Assembly: GCA_021234155.1 (NCBI GenBank)
Contig: JAJEKV010000001.1
Location: 25,469,189-25,533,188, forward strand
From: Isoetes taiwanensis
Lineage: Eukaryota; Streptophyta; Lycopodiopsida; Isoetales; Isoetaceae
Length of the DNA stretch: 64,000 nucleotides
Reading direction: 5' to 3'
Under the pieces are notes generated by a model that was not told the origin of the DNA, did not search any database, and saw only the letters and a program-made list of their open reading frames with translations. This document shows, piece after piece, positions 46,061-57,047 of the stretch. Made by a program: the position numbers and the translations under genes. Position 1 is the first letter of the stretch, and each line of letters starts with the position of its first letter.

Positions 46061-48035
46061 TCCCTATATAGAGCAACTGCGGCATGCTCGAAACCAGTGG
46101 ATTGAACATGGGAAGCCAATTCCGATTAGACAAGGCCAGTCCAAAAGCGCTGAATTCAAGTTTCTAGAAAGGACACTTTGTCAGACGATAATACAGGACA
46201 AAACTAAGAGCATCAGATCAAAGAAAAAAAAAGGAGATGAAAAGGGAGATGCTTCCGAAGTTCAAACTGTACCCAAGGATGCCTGCAAAATAATTTTTTC
46301 TTCAGATCAGGTATGGGCGAAATGGAATGAATTCTGGGATGCCTACGTGGAGAAGTTGCCAGATTCACAAGACAGATTTCCTCCTGTTGACACATCAATT
46401 TTGATCTCCATACAACAGAGATGAGGAAGGCCCAGGGATTGGACGATGAAGAACTGATCTCAGTTCTGGACGGGTGCATCAGAAAGGAAATCCTTTAAGA
46501 AAACCTCAGCAACAAAGGACAGGGAATCATTTAAAGAGGCATGCGACCAACTTAAAAATATTAGAGTGCTCAAGAAGGTAGTTGGGGAGGAATTACAAAG
46601 GCTTACAGGGGACTGGTCGTTGTCGGAGCTAGGACTCATGCAAAAGTACAACGTCTCCAACGATGACCTGAAGAAGTATGTCTTTTGGTCCAAAGACTTT
46701 GTCAAGCATCAGAAGTTGAAGAACGTTGCAAACCTTAAAGGGATTCACACGAAAGTTGCATCCGACTTGAAAAGAAAAGTCGCGTTGGTGAAGCAGACCC
46801 CGGAGACGGAATCCACATTCTTTTATCACGTGTCCACTGGTTTCAAGTGTGCATTGCCAGATGTGGGTGCAGGTCCCCATGATATCACACTATTCGTGCT
46901 TGATAGCCGAGGCACCAGATGGTCGCTTGAAGATTATAATACGTTCTACAACATATGCAGTGGTTGCACGACGGAAATGAATTACACAATTGTCACTATA
47001 CATATGCCCCTCCGACATGTCCTATGCATATGCTCTAACTGCTGCAAATGACTTAGAATGCGTCAAAGTCATACGACAGGCGATCCTCATAGATGAAAAC
47101 AGGGACAGTGAATTTAGCACAGTAAGTAAAATTTCTCATGTGCTTATCATTATGATAGCTATGATGGATGATAAGGAATATGAAAGGCTTAAGGGAAAAC
47201 CAGATGGAGATAAACTTGCATGGCAGTGCTATCAGCTAGATGAACGCGTCCTGCGAAACGTCTTTTATCTGGAGCAAGAAGATAAGGGGAAGGGTATCAA
47301 AGACGTGGAACAGCTAGAGGAAGAAGAGGAAGAAGAGGAAGAAAACCAAGCCGACCCCGTTCTTGTGGAGCACATTAAGTATGAGCTTCTAACGTCACAT
47401 AGGGGGAAGCTAAACAAGAACGGGTTCTCTATGGCCCTTTCTCATTATCTCATTGAAGCATTTTGCCCATTGGGGACAACTTGCTAGGAGCTTCACGTTG
47501 GAGGTTACATCGGTAGGGAAGCTTTGAAGTTAGCAAGGAAATGCCAGAGCGTCGTCTCCGATGATCGAGCCAAAAATTTCTTGGATCTCTTCTTTGAGAA
47601 AGTGCTAGAGGAAACACCTAGGGGACCAATCGACAGTGCAAAAAACAAAGCTTCTACCTCTAAGGCCGAAATACCTGCAGATTTGGCTAAAGAACGGGAG
47701 GCTATGAGACAGCTCATGGTTGGCATCAGCATGGATGACAACGAAGAGCAGACAGTGGTCCCGGTACCTGTCGACATGCCTGTGAACATCCTTGACGGTG
47801 AAAATATAGAACAGGAAAAAAATAACAAGGATGATGATAATAACAAGGATGATGATGAAGGAGAGTCCAATTCTGAAAGCTCTAGCCAGGTTAGCTTAAA
47901 GAGTAATGAACTATCAAGCATAGTTCAAACTGTATAGATCTCAACTGATGTGGTTGGTGCTTCTAGCAGACCGGAGACAACTCAGAATAAGGATGCAACG
48001 GAAGAAGACACCACGGGGATTGATGAAGAAGAAAG
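46061..48035 (+). pseudogene. Gene copy 1 exon 3: middle domain and acidic linker
   Basis: Begins in phase with exon 2 (YIEQLRHARNQWIEHGKPIP). The block TLFVLDSRGTRWSLEDYNTF matches copy 2 (SLIVLDTRSLTPMWDQLTL), so the V-L-D-x-R string is a family trait. Further on, LIEAFCPLGTTC, a stop, then ELHVGGYIGREALKLARKCQ resemble the D-x-F-x-G-x-G-T-T...A...GR...x-E-x-D end of N6-type DNA methyltransferases. ParB-type domains fused to such methylases are common in phages and plasmids, which makes the idea plausible, but catalytic DPPY is not present. The linker (about 47300-48030) is rich in Glu/Asp. Confidence 0.45.
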
Positions 48036-48097
48036 GTATTATGACAATGCTCGTTTTCTTATGATATCCATGCATTTTACAAACGACAAGCATATAG

Positions 48098-48191
48098 AAA
48101 TCGGGTCTGGCGCGATTTAGAGTTTCCTTGACTTTCATATTTTTAGATTTTGTTGACTTGCATCATTAATGAAATCGCGCCTAGCGCGTTT
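48098..48191. repeat. Family A palindromes in intron 3 of gene copy 1
   Basis: Copies at 48098-48118 (atcgggtctggcgcgat, decayed) and 48172-48191 (aaatcgcgcctagcgcgttt), inside intron 48036-48237. Confidence 0.78.
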
Positions 48192-48237
48192 TCTTGTTCC
48201 ATTTCTTTCATCTCATACGTTATTGTTTGCATTACAG

Positions 48238-48871
48238 ACATGATTCGGCTTCCCCAAAAGTATTGGTCTTCGATTTGAATGGTGTGCTATGTAGAACGTT
48301 ACCTAAAGCAAATTTTGATAAGTCATGGTATGCGCAACAACCATTTGAGACGCGTACCAAATACGTTTACCCCCGCCCTTATCTAAAGGAGATGTTGGAC
48401 CAGGCCTTCAGTCTGTTTCATTGTGCAATTTGGTCATCTATGGAGCATAGAAATATACAGGAAGTTTTGAAAGTAGTGCCTGAGCTAAACAGAGATTGGG
48501 CGTCCATCTGGGATCAAAGCAAATGTGCTTCATTCACAAACCCTAAAGATCCTTCAGGTAAAAAGATATTTGTGAAATGCTTGCGCAACATGATAGATGC
48601 CCTAGGTGTTGAGGAAAAGGAAGGCATGATCATGGTTGATGATGACGCCCTAAAGTGTTGTTTCAATCAGCCACAGTCATTAAATCCGCCATCCTATCAT
48701 CCTGATATGTTCAAGGAAGATGACTTCCTACTTCGTTTTGTCAGTGTCTTGCAAGAAATAGCTTCAGGGAAAATGGTCGAAGAGATACAAACACTATACC
48801 CGCTACTTGATCGGACAGGGGAGATTGACAGGGACCTTGAGAAAATCGTTCTAGAAAGGGAACTCTTTTGA
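48238..48871 (+). pseudogene. Gene copy 1 exon 4: FCP1/NIF-like phosphatase domain
   Basis: An open exon of 210 codons. It carries KVLVFDLNGVLCRTL (motif I), YVYPRPYLKEMLDQAF, CAIWSSMEHRNIQEVL (motif II region, S/T after the strand), SGKKIFVKCLRNM (Lys motif) and GMIMVDDDALKCCFNQP (motif III). This is the order of FCP1/SCP-type HAD phosphatases. Motif I has D-L-N where active enzymes have D-x-D, so the general acid is replaced by Asn; copy 3 has the same change. Several plant FCP1-like proteins are known with D-L-N-G. The exon itself has no stops, but upstream exons do. Confidence 0.78.
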
Positions 48872-49133
48872 TATATATGTATACCGGAAATACACTTTCC
48901 ATAAAAGTTTTGAATATGAAATATACTTTACACCAAAGCTTTTGAATATATATTGTGTTCTTGTAGCAGCATTATTAGTTCTGTGTACGTATTGTATTAT
49001 TATATTATGTGTATGGTTTGCTATACTTGTAATAATTTGTATGTATATACCGTCAATAATTTAGGTGTGTATAAATAAATATGCATGAAATAGCCAAACC
49101 ATCGGCTTTGGCCTCCGCCTGCTTCTTGTTATT

Positions 49134-49355
49134 ATGGCACATTCTATTACCTGCAAGATGAACCATGAGGACCTCTGCAGGTGCCGCCAGCTAGAAATAG
49201 AACTTGAGGACTGGCTGACTGTCGTTGCTATGAATCCCGTCCGCTTCTATCCCGATCCCTTTGATGTTGTAATCCATCTTCTATGGAATCCAGAGCATGG
49301 TTTGTTCATGATTGAGAGGATCTCAGGAGCGCCTGTCGACGATGAATCGGAATAG
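49134..49355 (+). CDS. Small open frame, unknown 73-residue protein
   Basis: An ATG frame of 73 residues (MAHSITCKMNHEDLCRCRQL... ending APVDDESE) with Cys/His near the start and a mixed composition that looks more coding than its surroundings. It lies 260 bases after gene copy 1 on the same strand and just before a family A palindrome, so it may be a further exon or separate small gene of that locus. No family recognised. Confidence 0.3.
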   Translation: MAHSITCKMNHEDLCRCRQLEIELEDWLTVVAMNPVRFYPDPFDVVIHLLWNPEHGLFMIERISGAPVDDESE

Positions 49356-49400
49356 TTTTTGAAGTTTATGTTCTTTGATAATGCTATATTTATGCCAACA

Positions 49401-49421
49401 AAATCGCGCCACGCGCGATTT
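49401..49421. repeat. Family A palindrome
   Basis: A single near-perfect copy (core TCGCGCCACGCGCGA), the right-most member of family A in the window. Confidence 0.8.
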
Positions 49422-49714
49422 GAACCACGAAGATCTCTGTTTTGTGGCAACTTGCTTGCCGTTATTTATTCATAAAGCACTAAAATTCCAATCTATAGAT
49501 TTCGTTGTCGTCCGTGATAGTACGAAATAATAAGCAATTTCCTACTTTTTATATTGCCAACATTCTGTCATAATATGGGTGATTTGCATCGAATATTTGA
49601 ATGCCTTTCCATTTCAACACAAAATACATCTTTCTAGCCCAAAAATGAACTGCAAAAGTGTGGTTAATTCAATATAATGGTCAATAAAAGGCTTATACAC
49701 CGCGATTTTGGAAT

Positions 49715-51159
49715 AGACATAATCCCAATTTAATTGAATGATGGTTTTTACCTTCCAAAAGGCCCCAAAATGGCAAAAATTTGTACAATATGACGCCAGT
49801 TTTGTGGCCATTTTTGTACAATCTGTTCGTTGGGGGACAATTGTTGCTAGGGGTTATATTTTGAAAAGAACGACTCTTCATGGCAAGGATATGAATCCTA
49901 TGAATGTGGAAATAGAAGCATAGTTACAAACGGCCGTATCTGTCGTATGAAACAGAAAATATGGAGATTTAAAAAAATCCATATTAAAAACAAAATACGA
50001 TGAGGGGGAAATACGGGTACCAAATATGCCATTTTTTGTGTTAAATACGCCGTATACATCATTTTTCTTAATGTTTTTGTTAACAGAAAATCAGAGTACA
50101 GTAAAAAACCCACCAAACACGATTTTTCTAGTCCCTCTTCTATTCTCACTAAGTCAGCGACACAAAGCTGAAGCTGTTTGGAATCCAGTTGTTTTAGAAT
50201 CGGTGAGCTTTCTTCTTTCAGCCCCTTTTGATCTTTGGTTGCATTTGTTTATCTTGCTTTTTTCATTTTGCACTGCCTTCTTGACCGGAATGATTTCTAC
50301 TAAAATGATAGGCAAATGGCACTGTGGCGCCATTTAGGTCTTTCACGCTACCTATGGACAATAGCCGACCTACTGAACAATGCTCCAACCTATAAAGATA
50401 ATGCAAACGATAGAGACAATGTCTATGAACCAACCTAAAAGGCAACTCAATATCAAGTAAGTCTATTGCTGTTAATGAATGTGTTGTACAAGTTTTCTTT
50501 CATAATTTGTCTAATGAAGCACTCTGAATTCAGTTCTACTAATGTTGAAAAGAGTACGACACTTAAAATTTCATGATTAATACACACCCTAAAATGAGTA
50601 TCCAGTTTTTCCCCTGGTTGAATCCAAGAAAACCACAAATTTTATGCTGGTAGAGCTAAATTGCGCCATGGCACCATTTGAGAAATAATGGGCTGCCCTT
50701 GTTATGCATACCTGCTCATATTGACACATGTTTATCAATATGATCAAGAAGCACCTCATTCATTGATGTGGTGGTGCCTTTCTACTCTTATTGGGTTATA
50801 TGGCATCGTGTTGCAATTAGAGAATGTTAATGGGGTCCCTTGTTATACATACCTGCTCCTATTAACACATGTTTATCAATATGAGAAAGAATGCATAACA
50901 TAGGCATCTCAAAAATATTCTCCAAAAGAAAATGCTCGTGCCACTTTAAGCACAATCCTCCAAATAGCGCCATGGCGCCATTTGCTTCCGTTCCTGCCTA
51001 AATGGCTAACACGTGCATGTTGGACGTGTCACCTAATGCCATTTTGGATCAAATGGCACCATGGCGCCATTTCGTGGCTGATGTCAACCTGTTGGCGGGG
51101 GAGGTAAATGGCGCCATGGCACCTTTAAACCATCATTCAATTAAATTGGGATTATGTCT
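49715..51159. mobile_element. Possible foldback element with 30-bp inverted ends and family B palindromes
   Basis: 49715-49744 and 51130-51159 are exact inverted 30-mers (agacataatcccaatttaat...). Between them are five family B palindromes at 50314, 50658, 50962, 51051 and 51106, and a duplicated word set (acatacctgctc.tattaacacatgtttatcaatatga at about 50708 and 50850). A third copy of the 30-mer is at 23235, again next to family B palindromes. No coding sequence and no target duplication recognised. Confidence 0.5.
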
Positions 51160-51189
51160 TAATTTTGGGACAAATTTTATATTGCGTGT

Positions 51190-52100
51190 TTTTAATGATA
51201 TATTCAACTTCTCAAAGTCTTATGTGAAAAGCACAAAAATATAATACCATATTACTTTAAGGATAGACAACATTTCATAATATAGCATAATAGCACGCAA
51301 ATGATAGAAGAAAATGATGAAGAAATTTGAGTACGCCAGTGTTATTGTAGAAATATGCACAAAAATAAAATACACAACCGAGTTTCATAAAGTTGTGGAT
51401 CACCAAATAAAAAAAGGCACTCCATGTTACTTTATATAGAACTAGAACTTTTTTCCTCCACCTTCCACATTCCATCTTTTAGAACTACAATGTTTCTCCT
51501 CCACCTTTTGACCTACAAATCCTAATGTAGATCACTTCTTCACTATCCAAAGAGGAATTCATCCTAGCATATTTCTTCTTGTAAGAATCGTGCCATTACG
51601 ACCAAAGCTACGACACTGAAAACACAAAGGATTAGTCCTTCAAAATTCACATGGCAGAAGTTGGAAATGCAAGAAGATTCACATTTTCGAAGTTGGACTC
51701 ATAATAAGAAGCTGAACATGTAAGAAGATACACATTTTCGAATTGACACTACCCACATGAATTATGCTACCAAAATTGCTTTTGTATTCTAAACCAAGAA
51801 CTTTATGGTACCTAACATCGCGAATAAGCTTAGATATAGTCAATATAGCAAACGTAATGGTGGAATACAAAAGTGTTTAGTTTACCTTGAAAATGCGCTG
51901 AAACAGGTGGGTTTTCTCCAAAATAGGCTTACTTATAAACGCATCCCATCACCTAAAAAATTAGCCAAAAAAGACCAATTTATTAAAAGATCGGCTTAAA
52001 CAGAAGCTAGTTATCTAAAAAAAGTTGGATAAGAGCCAAAAAAGAGAGCACACTTGGCGAGGTTTTTCAAGCCCATTTACATGCTAGAACATGCTAAAAC
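51190..52100. other. No recognised gene
   Basis: AT-rich. A word of about 27 bases with agaagattcacattttcgaa is repeated at about 51670 and 51723. No coding homology. Confidence 0.5.
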
Positions 52101-52103
52101 TAA

Positions 52104-54086
52104 GGGTGTGTTCCCATTAGGCCAAAAAAGGCCGGTAACTGTGCCAGCTGGCAAGTTGCAGGTCTGGTTCGTCCATTCCCGTTACATTCACCGGCACTAA
52201 ATTTTGCTGACATGGCAAGGGCCTGGAGTTCGAGTTCGGATGGATTGCGGAGCTTCTGAATTAACCAAACAGTCCCCTTGCTTTGTCGGGTAGTAGAAAC
52301 ACGTCATCATTCTTGTTAGGATTTGGGATGGCACTCCTCCACGAATTTGGCGCCAATAGAGCATGTATTTGGAGGCAGCAAATTTCTTTAAAGAAGCATT
52401 CGTGGAGGCAGCAAATTTCTTCAAAGCAGCATTCGGGAACCTTTCTTGCTGCTCTTATCATGAGAGGCAACAATCGAAACCTCAGTTTTATTAGGCAAAT
52501 GCATGGTTTCAGGTCTTTCTCTGTAAACCAGGTAAGATTTGTATTCTAGGTTATGCTTCCTTCTTATATTTTGAGTTGCTTGATGTATCTTAGAGCTTGA
52601 AGTAGAATAGACAAAGCTAGTGGAAGAGAAATAGAAGTCTGGTATATTTTTATATAAATCCTGATGTAGCAAAAAATTGATATTTGGCTAAAGAAGATGG
52701 ATGGATTGCACATATGGATTGAGACCTTTGTAATAATTTGTAAAGAGAATTTATAATTTGGATGGATTGTGGCAGTTTGATTGCGACAGTTGTAATGATT
52801 TTTTAACTACTTACGTTTACAGGGATCCTTTACTAAGCTGTTACATGATTGTGAAGAGGATGTTGTGTTAGAAACTCAAGGCTTGGATACATAAACTCAT
52901 GGGCAACCTGGTACACAGGATGCAATATCCTTGCCTCAGGCGCAGCGTGCTCCTCAAGTCATGGAACCAAGGCATTATGCCACGACGCATTGGACAGCAC
53001 ATGAACTGATGGTGCTTCAAGCTGCAAAGAAGGAAGATGAGGAGAGACGCTTATTTGGTGGCACAAGAGAGAAACACAAACGAAAAGATGTGAGATGGTC
53101 AGAAATAGAGGACTTTTGTTGGCAGCATGATGTGCGGAGGTCTGCCAAGGCATGTTTAGCAAGGTGGGAGACATTGACACAGGATTTCAAAAAAATTCAT
53201 GATTACATGAAGGAGATTCCAAGTGGACGTGATGGCTACTGGCAGATGACCTCTTCTGAGCGTAAGGATGTCCTCTAAGTTTCTTTTCAGATGTATATGA
53301 AGCCATAGATTGCTGGTATAGCAAGAAGACCGCTGTCAATCCTACTGGATTGGTGACTGAGTCTTCTATTCCTGCTTCATTTTCTACTCCATTATCACAA
53401 CCAGGTTTGTAGATGTTATTATGCATTTTACTTTCCATGTTCCCTTACTTGAATAGTAACTTTTGTGCATGACCTGCAGAGGTTGCACAGGAAGTCGAAG
53501 ATGAGCAAGACAGTCCAGATAGTCCAGATGGTGCTGACATACAGAGTGACAGTACATAATCCTCAAAATGGTACCACCAATGTGTTGATCATGGCCTTAT
53601 ATACCGATGACCATAACTAATTCCTGTCAAGGTTCCTCTGGGCAATGTAACATCAGAGTTAAGCATTGAAAACAATAAAATTCTGGACACGGTATGAGCT
53701 TGGTTTCTTTCAAGGCATGTGGCTTGATGAATATCTGTCTCATCATCTTCTAAAATGGCATTCACTCTTTCTAAATTATCCAGTGCAATTGTCAAAGCTT
53801 GCATAAGAACCATAAGAAGAAGAACCTGTTGTTGATCCATTGGAACAGTATGAGGAGGATCTTACTTGTAAAACGTTTCATGAATTGTTGCAGAGCGCTA
53901 TCAGATGAACAGAGACGTTTTTCCTTCGATTTCGATGGAGATGCTTCCCGTAGAACAATTCTGGGAGGCGATGACGTGGAGACGGTCTAATGGGAATGGA
54001 ACATTGGAAAACCGGTAAAAGGGACCAGCAAATATCTGACGTGGCAAACTCAGAAATACAGGTCGGGTAGTAATGGGAATGCACCC
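52104..54086 (+). mobile_element. PIF/Harbinger-type element, no transposase
   Basis: The ends are inverted: GGGTGTGTTCCCATTA at 52104 and, inverted, taatgggaatgcaccc ending at 54086. They are flanked by a TAA trinucleotide on each side (52101-52103 and 54087-54089), the 3-base target duplication expected of PIF/Harbinger. Subterminal copies of ccattccc.tta lie inside both ends. The 1,983-bp element carries a Myb/trihelix-like gene, the accessory protein type used by this superfamily, but no DDE transposase frame, so it is non-autonomous. Confidence 0.75.
52283..53560 (+). pseudogene. Myb/SANT (trihelix-like) accessory protein of the Harbinger element
   Basis: Exon-like pieces: 52283-52531 (ending at donor aaccag/gtaaga), about 52823-53278, a continuation after a one-base frame change to about 53402 (donor ccag/gtttgt), and 53480-53556 (EVAQEVEDEQDSPD...DST, stop). 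The DNA-binding part reads HWTAHELMVLQAAKKEDEER, VRWSEIEDFCWQHD and ACLARWETLTQDFKKIHDYM, a Myb_DNA-bind_4-like domain. It is followed by SFFSDVYEAIDCWYSKK, another family trait. A stop (LDT*) at about 52890 and the frame change show decay. Such proteins bind the subterminal repeats and help the transposase enter the nucleus. Confidence 0.65.
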
Positions 54087-54089
54087 TAA

Positions 54090-55740
54090 AAGCAGAATAT
54101 AACAAACTTGCTTGCTCGTATTGCTCGTATGTAGAAGAAACGAAGATAAAGAAACAAGGAGAAACTTTGTTGCTATGAATCAGCTAATTAGATGCCCCAA
54201 ACTCATTCCTGACACATACATACCTTAGAAAATGAGCAAAGAAAACCTTCTAATCGGCTATTGCAACCTCAGCACGAAGAACAAGCTTTGAAGAAGAAGA
54301 AAAAAAGGAAGAAGAAGCAATCTCGGCAAGAAGAATAGATTTCTGGCACCATGGCAAGTGGAAAAGGAGTTGCTTAGGCCATTAGAAATGCTGATCAGAG
54401 TGTCCGGCACCGCATCCTTGCTGTAAAATGATGCTCCTGATCATGCTGGAGATATAAAAAATACAGTTAGATTCCCAATATCAGAGAACAACCATGTTGA
54501 ATTTATGTACACCATACCATGTATGGCTTACAATATGCTTTATATCCAAGAAAAGAAAGGGCGAAGCAAAACAAAATTTGGACAAATTTGTAGCCCATAA
54601 AAACCACAGGTTGTTCATGAAAAATTGGTCTATATAATCCATTTCAATATTGCGCATGGTTTGAAGAACCGTTTGAAGACACCCATGTTGGTTCTTCTTA
54701 CATATTTTTGCAAAAATAAGTGCAGAAAGAAGAACACAATGTGCACTTTTGCTAGAATACTCATTCATAGAAGACATAACATAACCCGACTATACTACAT
54801 GAAATACCTTGGTTTGCCCGGTTGAATTATTCTTATACACATCTTTCTGGATTGACCATTCCAAAAACTCCTTTGCCATCCTGGTGGATTCAAATCAATG
54901 GCTTTTAGAACGGGATTTTGTATCCTTGATCCAACATTAGTTGGCAATTTCGCAAATGGCTGTGCAATATACAGATCTTATTTCATCATCAAAACTGACA
55001 GAACCTTCTTCTCTTCCTCCGCCGCCAACTTGCTGCAATGATCATCTGAATTAACAAAATACTACAAGACAATAAGAACTAACGTGGGAATCTGCTTCGG
55101 CATGGCAAACAGTAAAAAACATTCTGCAATAAACATATTCTAACAAAAAAACTGCCACATGGCAAGGCGCCATGGGCTTATACAGCTAATGTAATTTAAG
55201 TTGCTTTTAGATAGAGCTCAGAGCTTTGTGAGGGTCAGCTTTTGCCAAGCTGGGTGGCGAATACCCAGAAACAACCAATATTTGGCTTTATTCGCTCTAG
55301 TCAACTCCTTTGTGAAGCCAATATTTGGATCCATTCGCTCTAGTCAACCAATATGCAGTTCATTTCTTATATCACTAGGCGGCCAACTACATGCAAGCAT
55401 TAACTTAGCCAACTTAAAGCAGGCTTTCTGGCTCATATTCAGGCGTTCTTTGAATCTGAACTGGGCGGTACCAGATTCTTAAGATTTCCTTTCAAACTGG
55501 AGGTTTCCAGGCATCTCATGTGCTTGAAAGCAAAGCAACCGTTTGCTAATAGTAATGGAAACCTGTGCTTAAAAAAAAAAGCGCAGAGCCTTTTTGCCGA
55601 CAATTTTCAGAACTTACAGATTTCGGTGAAAACGTAGAAAGTGTCAAAGAGCGGCTTCGGCAAACGTGGTGCCGCCTTCGAGAGGAAGAATGGTCCGTCC
55701 ATTACACGAGAGAATGGCGGGCACTCAAGTAGCCTATTAA
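54090..55740. other. Intergenic, no recognised gene
   Basis: AT-rich, with GA-rich runs at 54290-54330 and no coding homology. A weak half-palindrome aaggcgccatgg is at about 55163. Confidence 0.5.
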
Positions 55741-55741
55741 G

Positions 55742-55749
55742 TATAAAAG
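55742..55749 (+). promoter_or_regulatory. TATA box of the dirigent gene
   Basis: tataaaag lies 77 bases before the start codon, a normal distance for a plant core promoter with a short leader. Confidence 0.65.
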
Positions 55750-55818
55750 AAGTTTTTGCCCCAACCAAACAAAGTACCCATATATCCTAAACAAGCACAA
55801 TAGCCCATCAAGCAAAAA

Positions 55819-56313
55819 ATGCGCGCCCTTGTCTTTGTGCTCTTGTGTTCTTTCACACTCGCCATCCCAGCCACTAGAGTTTCCAACATAGCATTCTTCA
55901 TCCATGCCAAAGTTAGCAAGCCCAATGCTACCGCGGTCATTGTTGCTGGCCCAAATGGTGACACCACTAGCCTCGCTTTTGGCTCCGTTTATGTTGTTGA
56001 TGATGTGATTACAGCTGCACAATCCAATACCTCTGCCATAATTGGCAGAGCCAAAGGTATGGTGATGGCTACTGAGGAAAATCTCCAATATGCTACCTAT
56101 GTCTTCTCTGTTGTCCTTCAGAATGAAAAGTATAATGGTACCATAGCTTATCAAGGCACTGACCGTGTTGTTAAGGGTGTCAGTGAATTGGCTGTTGTTG
56201 GAGGCACTGGAGATTTCCGTCTAGTCACTGGCTATGCTAGTATCATTCATGTTGAGCTTAACCTGCCAGATTCTACCATTCTGATCAATTCTACCTTGTA
56301 TCACAAAATATGA
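55819..56313 (+). CDS. Dirigent protein
   Basis: A single open frame of 164 residues. A hydrophobic signal peptide (MRALVFVLLCSFTLAIPA) is followed directly by the dirigent domain: NIAFFIHAKVSKPNATAVIV, AFGSVYVVDDVITAAQS, IIGRAKGMVMATEE, YATYVFSVVLQNEKYNGTIA, ELAVVGGTGDFRLVTGYA. The order and the V-V-G-G-T-G-x-F-R block are diagnostic. Dirigent proteins act in the apoplast as eight-stranded barrel trimers that steer coupling of phenoxy radicals from monolignols or related phenols. The gene has no intron, a TATA box and an AATAAA signal at 56360, so it appears intact. The product or substrate cannot be told from sequence. It has TE remains on both sides. Confidence 0.9.
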   Translation: MRALVFVLLCSFTLAIPATRVSNIAFFIHAKVSKPNATAVIVAGPNGDTTSLAFGSVYVVDDVITAAQSNTSAIIGRAKGMVMATEENLQYATYVFSVVLQNEKYNGTIAYQGTDRVVKGVSELAVVGGTGDFRLVTGYASIIHVELNLPDSTILINSTLYHKI

Positions 56314-56359
56314 GTTAGAATATCTAAATCTCTAATTCGCTATATATGTCAAACATTAA

Positions 56360-56365
56360 AATAAA
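56360..56365 (+). terminator. Polyadenylation signal, dirigent gene
   Basis: AATAAA 47 bases after the dirigent stop codon. Confidence 0.55.
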
Positions 56366-56585
56366 ATTGTTCCATCCTATGAATATCTCCTAAAATACAT
56401 TGCAAACCTAGACTTTGGAATGTTGTTTTGATTTAGCTTATCACATCCTAATTTAAGAAAAAAATATTAACCAAAAAGTTGTAGAGCATTCTAGAGGAAA
56501 CTCATTCATATGGTGGTGACATCCACTAGCAATACAAGTGAATACCCAGCATAACTAGTAGTAGGGCAAGCTTGGGACAAAGTTT

Positions 56586-56609
56586 TCTTTCTTTCTTTCT
56601 TTCTTTCCA
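56586..56609. repeat. TTTC microsatellite
   Basis: Five to six tandem ctttct units. Confidence 0.85.
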
Positions 56610-57047
56610 TGTTTTATAGATAAACCTGTGTATTGTAGATTGTTTATGTATCCATCTTAAAACTGTGGTTTTTTGTCATAAGTCTTTTTAAATTTCCAGA
56701 ACATTGTTCCAATAAAGCATCCAACTTAAATCAACATGTTAAGATTTTGAGATCTTGCAGTATATGGTAGTGATGGATTCACAATTAAACGATAGGCAAA
56801 TTTATCAAGAGCATAAAGAGACGGATCTATCAAAGCAAGGTTCGACAGCCAAAAATGGCCGCTTCCAAATTTGGTTCAACAAAAGCACTTGCCGGATTAC
56901 TATTCCGCACAAGTCAATTGCGGCCGCCTCTTTTTCACCATTATACAATGATAAAATAGAAGGCTACATGCATGCATGTGATCATTGCACAACAAGTTCT
57001 AATGTACAATATATACAACAAATAATAGGATATGATATGAATTATCA

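Larger units (their letters stand above)
43651..48871 (+). pseudogene. Gene copy 1: ParB-like / middle domain / FCP1-like multidomain protein
   Basis: Four exons with canonical borders: 43651-43768, 44379-45501, 46061-48035 and 48238-48871; phases agree at all three junctions. Exon 1 encodes an RGG-like start (SRGSGSRGRGAGRGG). Exon 2 holds a basic, Ser-rich part and a ParB-like domain. Exon 3 holds a middle domain and a very acidic linker. Exon 4 is an FCP1/NIF-type phosphatase-like domain. In-frame stops at about 43702 (TGA), 44642 (TAA), 47485 (TAG) and 47935 (TAG), plus frame changes near 45050, 45395, 46425 and 47000, show it is dead in this form. Every intron carries family A palindromes; no exon does. 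Copies 2 and 3 of the same family lie at 58344-61219 and 61534-64000. The domain joining is what is seen; a shared function is inference. Confidence 0.72.

Noticed and set aside
44642..47937. RNA editing (U-to-C, as in fern and hornwort organelles) rescuing in-frame stops of gene copy 1
   Set aside because: That editing is organellar, whereas this gene has spliceosomal introns and also frameshifts that editing of that kind cannot repair.
55201..55482. 93-codon plus-strand frame upstream of the dirigent gene
   Set aside because: It contains an internal short duplication (gccaatatttgg... and cgctctagtcaac) and no recognisable domain; probably non-coding.
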